64,000 nucleotides of DNA from Acidobacteriota bacterium (lineage in GTDB: Bacteria > Acidobacteriota > Vicinamibacteria > Vicinamibacterales > SCN-69-37): NCBI GenBank assembly GCA_020853395.1, contig JADYYY010000010.1, positions 372,001-436,000 on the forward strand. Reading direction: 5' to 3'. The position numbers and the translations under genes are program-made. Each line of letters opens with the position of its first letter. Position 1 is the stretch's first letter. Below, piece by piece: positions 61,856 to 64,000 of this stretch. The notes beneath the pieces are model-generated. The model did no database searches and was not told where the DNA came from. It saw only the letters and a list, made by a program, of their open reading frames with translations.

Positions 61856-63280
61856 CTATTCACGGCGGTTCGGAGCGGTGGCCGGCGGCGCGGCACCCGG
61901 CTGATCCGCTGGCGCCGGCTGGCGCACGAAGTATCGTTCCACGAGCGGACGGCGGGCTTCGGGCACGAGCCGCGGCGCATCCACCCTGGCGCGATCGAAC
62001 GCCGAGCGGCGGGCGACTCGACTGTACCGAATCGCGGACCAGCTCTGCTCGGTGCGCCGGCGCTTGTCTTCGTTGCGCAGGTCGGACGTGTCCACGTTCG
62101 CGGCGGCCTCGACCTGCTCGCGCTTGAGCGCCGCCGCCAGCTCGGTCGCCGGCATGGTGCCGTACTGGACGTTCCCCTTCTTGCCACCGAACGCGGACCC
62201 GGGATCGCCGCTCTCGCCGTTCTGCATCATCATCCCGGTGGCGCCTTGGGCGGCCGCCGGATCACGCGTCGGCACCTTGGCGCTGGCCTGCCCGCTGCTC
62301 GCCTCGCCCGATTCGCCGAGGGCAGCCTGCTCGCTCTTCGTCGACTCGCCGGCGGCCTGCTGCTCGGCCGAAGGCGCCTGCTCGTTCGACCGCGCCTGCT
62401 CGTTGGCCATCCGCGAGGCCGTGTTCTCGCGGGCCCACTGGACGTCGGTCGTGCTGGTGGGTGCCGGTGCCGCATCGGGCGCGCCGCCATGCGTACCTTC
62501 CTGCTGCCGTCGTCGTGCGTCCTCGACGGCCTCGGCGACGAGCTCCTGCACGTCCGGCGGTGCGTTCGTGAAGCCGGGAAGCTGCTTGATGCGGGCGAGC
62601 GCGTCGGCCGCCTTCAGCGTGCCGGCCTCGACCTGCGCGAGCAGGTCGAAGATCTGTGCCTGCAGCTCCGGCGGCAGCAAGGCGAGGTCTTCAGCCGGCA
62701 GCGCGGCAGCGGCGTTCGAGGCCGAGGCGGCGAGCCGCGGCGCCGCGGGCCAGGACGGAACGCCGGCGGGAAGCGCGAACGCGGCGACGACGAGCGCCAG
62801 CGTCGCGATCCATGCCCGGCGCGCGCGCACGGGAGGATAGACGTCGCCCCAGGTGATGCCGCCGAACTGCGAGGCGGCCCGGTCGAGATGGAACCGCACC
62901 CAGTCGTCGGCGCGCTCACGCACGGCGAACCAGTGCGCGCTCCGCAGCTCGCCGCGAAGATCCGCATCACGATCGATCCGCGCCGCGACCTCGTCGGTGA
63001 GCGGCCTCGCCCGTCGTCCGGCCCAAAAGACGGCCGCCGCCGCGATCAGGACCGCAACGGCGGCGCCTGCGACGACGACGAACGGCCAGTGGACGAAGTA
63101 GCTCACGACCGAGACGAGGAACAGCGCGCCGGCGAGCAGCGGCGCCACACGCGACACCAGGGTCGCGGCCTCACGCCGCCGGCGCACGCGATCGGCAGAC
63201 GCGACGACGTCTCGAACGACCTCAGCAGAAGGGGTGATCTGGCTCACGGCTGCGCGAGTGATGGACCAACGATATCGCAT
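61856..63280 (-). CDS. DUF4175-like membrane protein, first gene of the Bat-type operon
   Basis: A 474-residue protein with three membrane helices (two near residues 43-65 and 70-92, one near 155-175), followed by a long low-complexity part rich in Glu, Ala and Gln (about 270-400, EQARSNEQAPSAEQQAAGES) that should be flexible, and a charged C-terminus. The RIDRDADLRGELRSAHWFA motif between helices 2 and 3 is typical of proteins found upstream of moxR in Acidobacteriota. The exact family is my recollection. The ATG at 63280 is used; a GTG at 63247 is an alternative. Confidence 0.75.
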   Translation of the reverse strand: MRYRWSITRAAVSQITPSAEVVRDVVASADRVRRRREAATLVSRVAPLLAGALFLVSVVSYFVHWPFVVVAGAAVAVLIAAAAVFWAGRRARPLTDEVAARIDRDADLRGELRSAHWFAVRERADDWVRFHLDRAASQFGGITWGDVYPPVRARRAWIATLALVVAAFALPAGVPSWPAAPRLAASASNAAAALPAEDLALLPPELQAQIFDLLAQVEAGTLKAADALARIKQLPGFTNAPPDVQELVAEAVEDARRRQQEGTHGGAPDAAPAPTSTTDVQWARENTASRMANEQARSNEQAPSAEQQAAGESTKSEQAALGESGEASSGQASAKVPTRDPAAAQGATGMMMQNGESGDPGSAFGGKKGNVQYGTMPATELAAALKREQVEAAANVDTSDLRNEDKRRRTEQSWSAIRYSRVARRSAFDRARVDAPRLVPEARRPLVERYFVRQPAPADQPGAAPPATAPNRRE

Positions 63281-63286
63281 TTTGGC

Positions 63287-63640
63287 TGGGCCGACGGCTG
63301 ACCGGTCGCCGGCGACTCGGTGGCTCGGAAGCACCACGTCAGCCGCGAGCCGACGGCGGTGTTGGGCCGGGTCACTCCGGCCAGGCGCGCCGGCGTCGCT
63401 GGCGCCGGCATTGGACGTATCGTTTCTCGCTGACGTCGCGATGATCTGGACGACCTTCTTCTGGCTGGAGTGACCGGACGACTTCCTCGTCGTCCAAGGG
63501 CCGCCAGTGGGTTCTCATGCGTTCGCGCGCGTCTGCGTGGGTCGGGTCGGCGCCGATGCTTGGAGCATTACCCTCACGGATCTCTCAAGGGCCTGAGCCT
63601 TCGCGAATCTGCTCAAACGGTGCTTACGAACGCCGCGGAA
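63287..63640. other. Region without a convincing gene
   Basis: About 350 bases between the DUF4175-like gene and the microprotein pair. Several short frames exist on the plus strand, but composition and lack of ribosome binding sites argue against them. It contains a perfect 7-bp hairpin GGACGAC-TTCCTC-GTCGTCC at 63476-63495, which may mark a transcript end or a protein site. No RNA gene or mobile element was recognised. Confidence 0.5.
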
Positions 63641-63724
63641 TCACCTGATGACGGCAGTACGCGATCGCTTCCGTGTCCACAAACAGCCGAGCAGGACCAC
63701 CACCCCAAAGGCAATCGGGATCAT
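63641..63724 (-). CDS. 27-residue membrane microprotein, coupled to the gene upstream
   Basis: A 27-residue frame, MIPIAFGVVVLLGCLWTRKR and a short basic tail. It is one membrane helix with a positive end, so the C-terminus would stay in the cytoplasm. Its ATG overlaps the stop of the 47-residue gene (ATGA at 63724-63721), which argues that both are translated together. It has no recognisable family. This could be chance, but the combination of coupling, hydrophobic segment and positive-inside end is what a real small membrane protein would show. Confidence 0.5.
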   Translation of the reverse strand: MIPIAFGVVVLLGCLWTRKRSRTAVIR

Positions 63725-63864
63725 TTGGGTCCGATTGGCAGTCTGTCGCGAATCTCGCGCAGCGTCTCGAGTTCCTTGTAGCGAAAGACGTAGTAGACGA
63801 CCGTGGACACGAGACCGATACACGCGAATCCGAGCCCGACGTAACGGAAGAGGTCGGTGTCCAT
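63721..63864 (-). CDS. 47-residue single-helix membrane microprotein
   Basis: A short gene coding for 47 residues: MDTDLFRYVGLGFACIGLVS, one membrane helix (about residues 8-27), then a charged helix (RYKELETLREIRDRLPIGPK) that could pair with another coil. The negatively charged start and positive flank after the helix suggest the C-terminus faces the cytoplasm. A TAGAAT hexamer lies 8 bases before the ATG and there is no ribosome binding site, consistent with a leaderless mRNA. The next ATG (63724) overlaps its stop. Function unknown. Confidence 0.6.
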   Translation of the reverse strand: MDTDLFRYVGLGFACIGLVSTVVYYVFRYKELETLREIRDRLPIGPK

Positions 63865-63872
63865 ACGCGGCT

Positions 63873-63878
63873 ATTCTA
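63873..63878 (-). promoter_or_regulatory. Putative -10 element for the microprotein operon
   Basis: TAGAAT on the minus strand, ending 8 bases before the ATG at 63864. This matches the leaderless spacing seen at other genes in the window. Confidence 0.4.
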
Positions 63879-64000
63879 CCGGTCAGTTCGGTTCGTGATC
63901 CTATACGGCGTGACGATCAGGTCGCGCGTTGCTCGAAGCGGGGGGACCGAACCGCAGGTAGCGCGGTCGAAGATGCCGCTACCGTGCGCCCTGGGCCGCC

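Noticed and set aside
60059-63301. A 1080-codon plus-strand frame
   Set aside because: Antisense to DUF58, MoxR and DUF4175-like genes, which all carry family motifs.
63470-63781. A 103-codon plus-strand frame at the right end
   Set aside because: Basic, Ser/Arg-rich product without ribosome binding site, antisense to the better supported microproteins.

Overview
This is a gene-dense, high-GC bacterial chromosome segment with almost no mobile DNA. The mix of genes suggests an Acidobacteriota genome, most likely from a Vicinamibacteria-type lineage. The clues are two large gluzincin/beta-propeller/beta-barrel surface proteins, a MoxR/DUF58/BatA/von Willebrand operon, a DUF3014 protein, a pyrophosphate-dependent phosphofructokinase, a 7Fe-type ferredoxin, an acyl-CoA-type desaturase and type II NADH dehydrogenase. 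This is inferred from gene families; no rRNA or tRNA is present to confirm it. I found no tRNA, rRNA, CRISPR array, insertion sequence or prophage.

Layout. 1-3.1 kb (minus): a truncated glycosidase-like gene, an MFS exporter and a lectin-like secreted protein. 3.2-13 kb: a Cys-cluster protein, a PPi-phosphofructokinase co-transcribed with P5C dehydrogenase, a STAS protein, ferritin, DUF3014, a fatty-acid desaturase, and a minus cluster with NADH dehydrogenase. 13.2-18.5 kb (plus): a molybdopterin oxidoreductase, a large membrane glycosyltransferase-like protein and a broken second glycosyltransferase gene. 18.5-24.3 kb: the first surface protease/barrel protein (minus), YggX, a POT peptide transporter and a stand-alone LigD-type 3'-phosphoesterase. 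24.3-31.3 kb: YvcK, then nucleotidyltransferase-like/TPM/LemA/DinB/membrane protein/hydrolase, then DUF72. 31.3-38.5 kb (minus): one tightly overlapping operon for a TetR-controlled Ybh-type ABC exporter with its own TolC. 38.6-47.7 kb: a CusF-SCO fusion, a transglutaminase-like protein, small cysteine proteins, a nuclease-fold protein, TlpA, the second surface protease/barrel protein, a thioesterase, CoaA and ferredoxin. 47.8-52.8 kb (plus): porin, cupredoxin, sensor kinase and sigma-54 activator, overlapping or one base apart. 53-55.5 kb: an MBL hydrolase diverging from lipA and a family 5 uracil-DNA glycosylase. 55.5-63.3 kb (minus): the MoxR/Bat operon. The right end holds two coupled microprotein genes.

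How the genes work together. Most genes are in short operons joined by ATGA or GTGA overlaps, implying translational coupling. Many transcription-unit heads carry a TAnnnT hexamer only 6-10 bases before the start codon, which suggests leaderless or nearly leaderless mRNAs. Several divergent pairs appear to share one symmetric -10 element. The best candidates for something not yet described are the porin/cupredoxin/kinase/NtrC module, the coupled microprotein pair at 63.6-63.9 kb, and the pair of surface gluzincin-propeller-barrel proteins.
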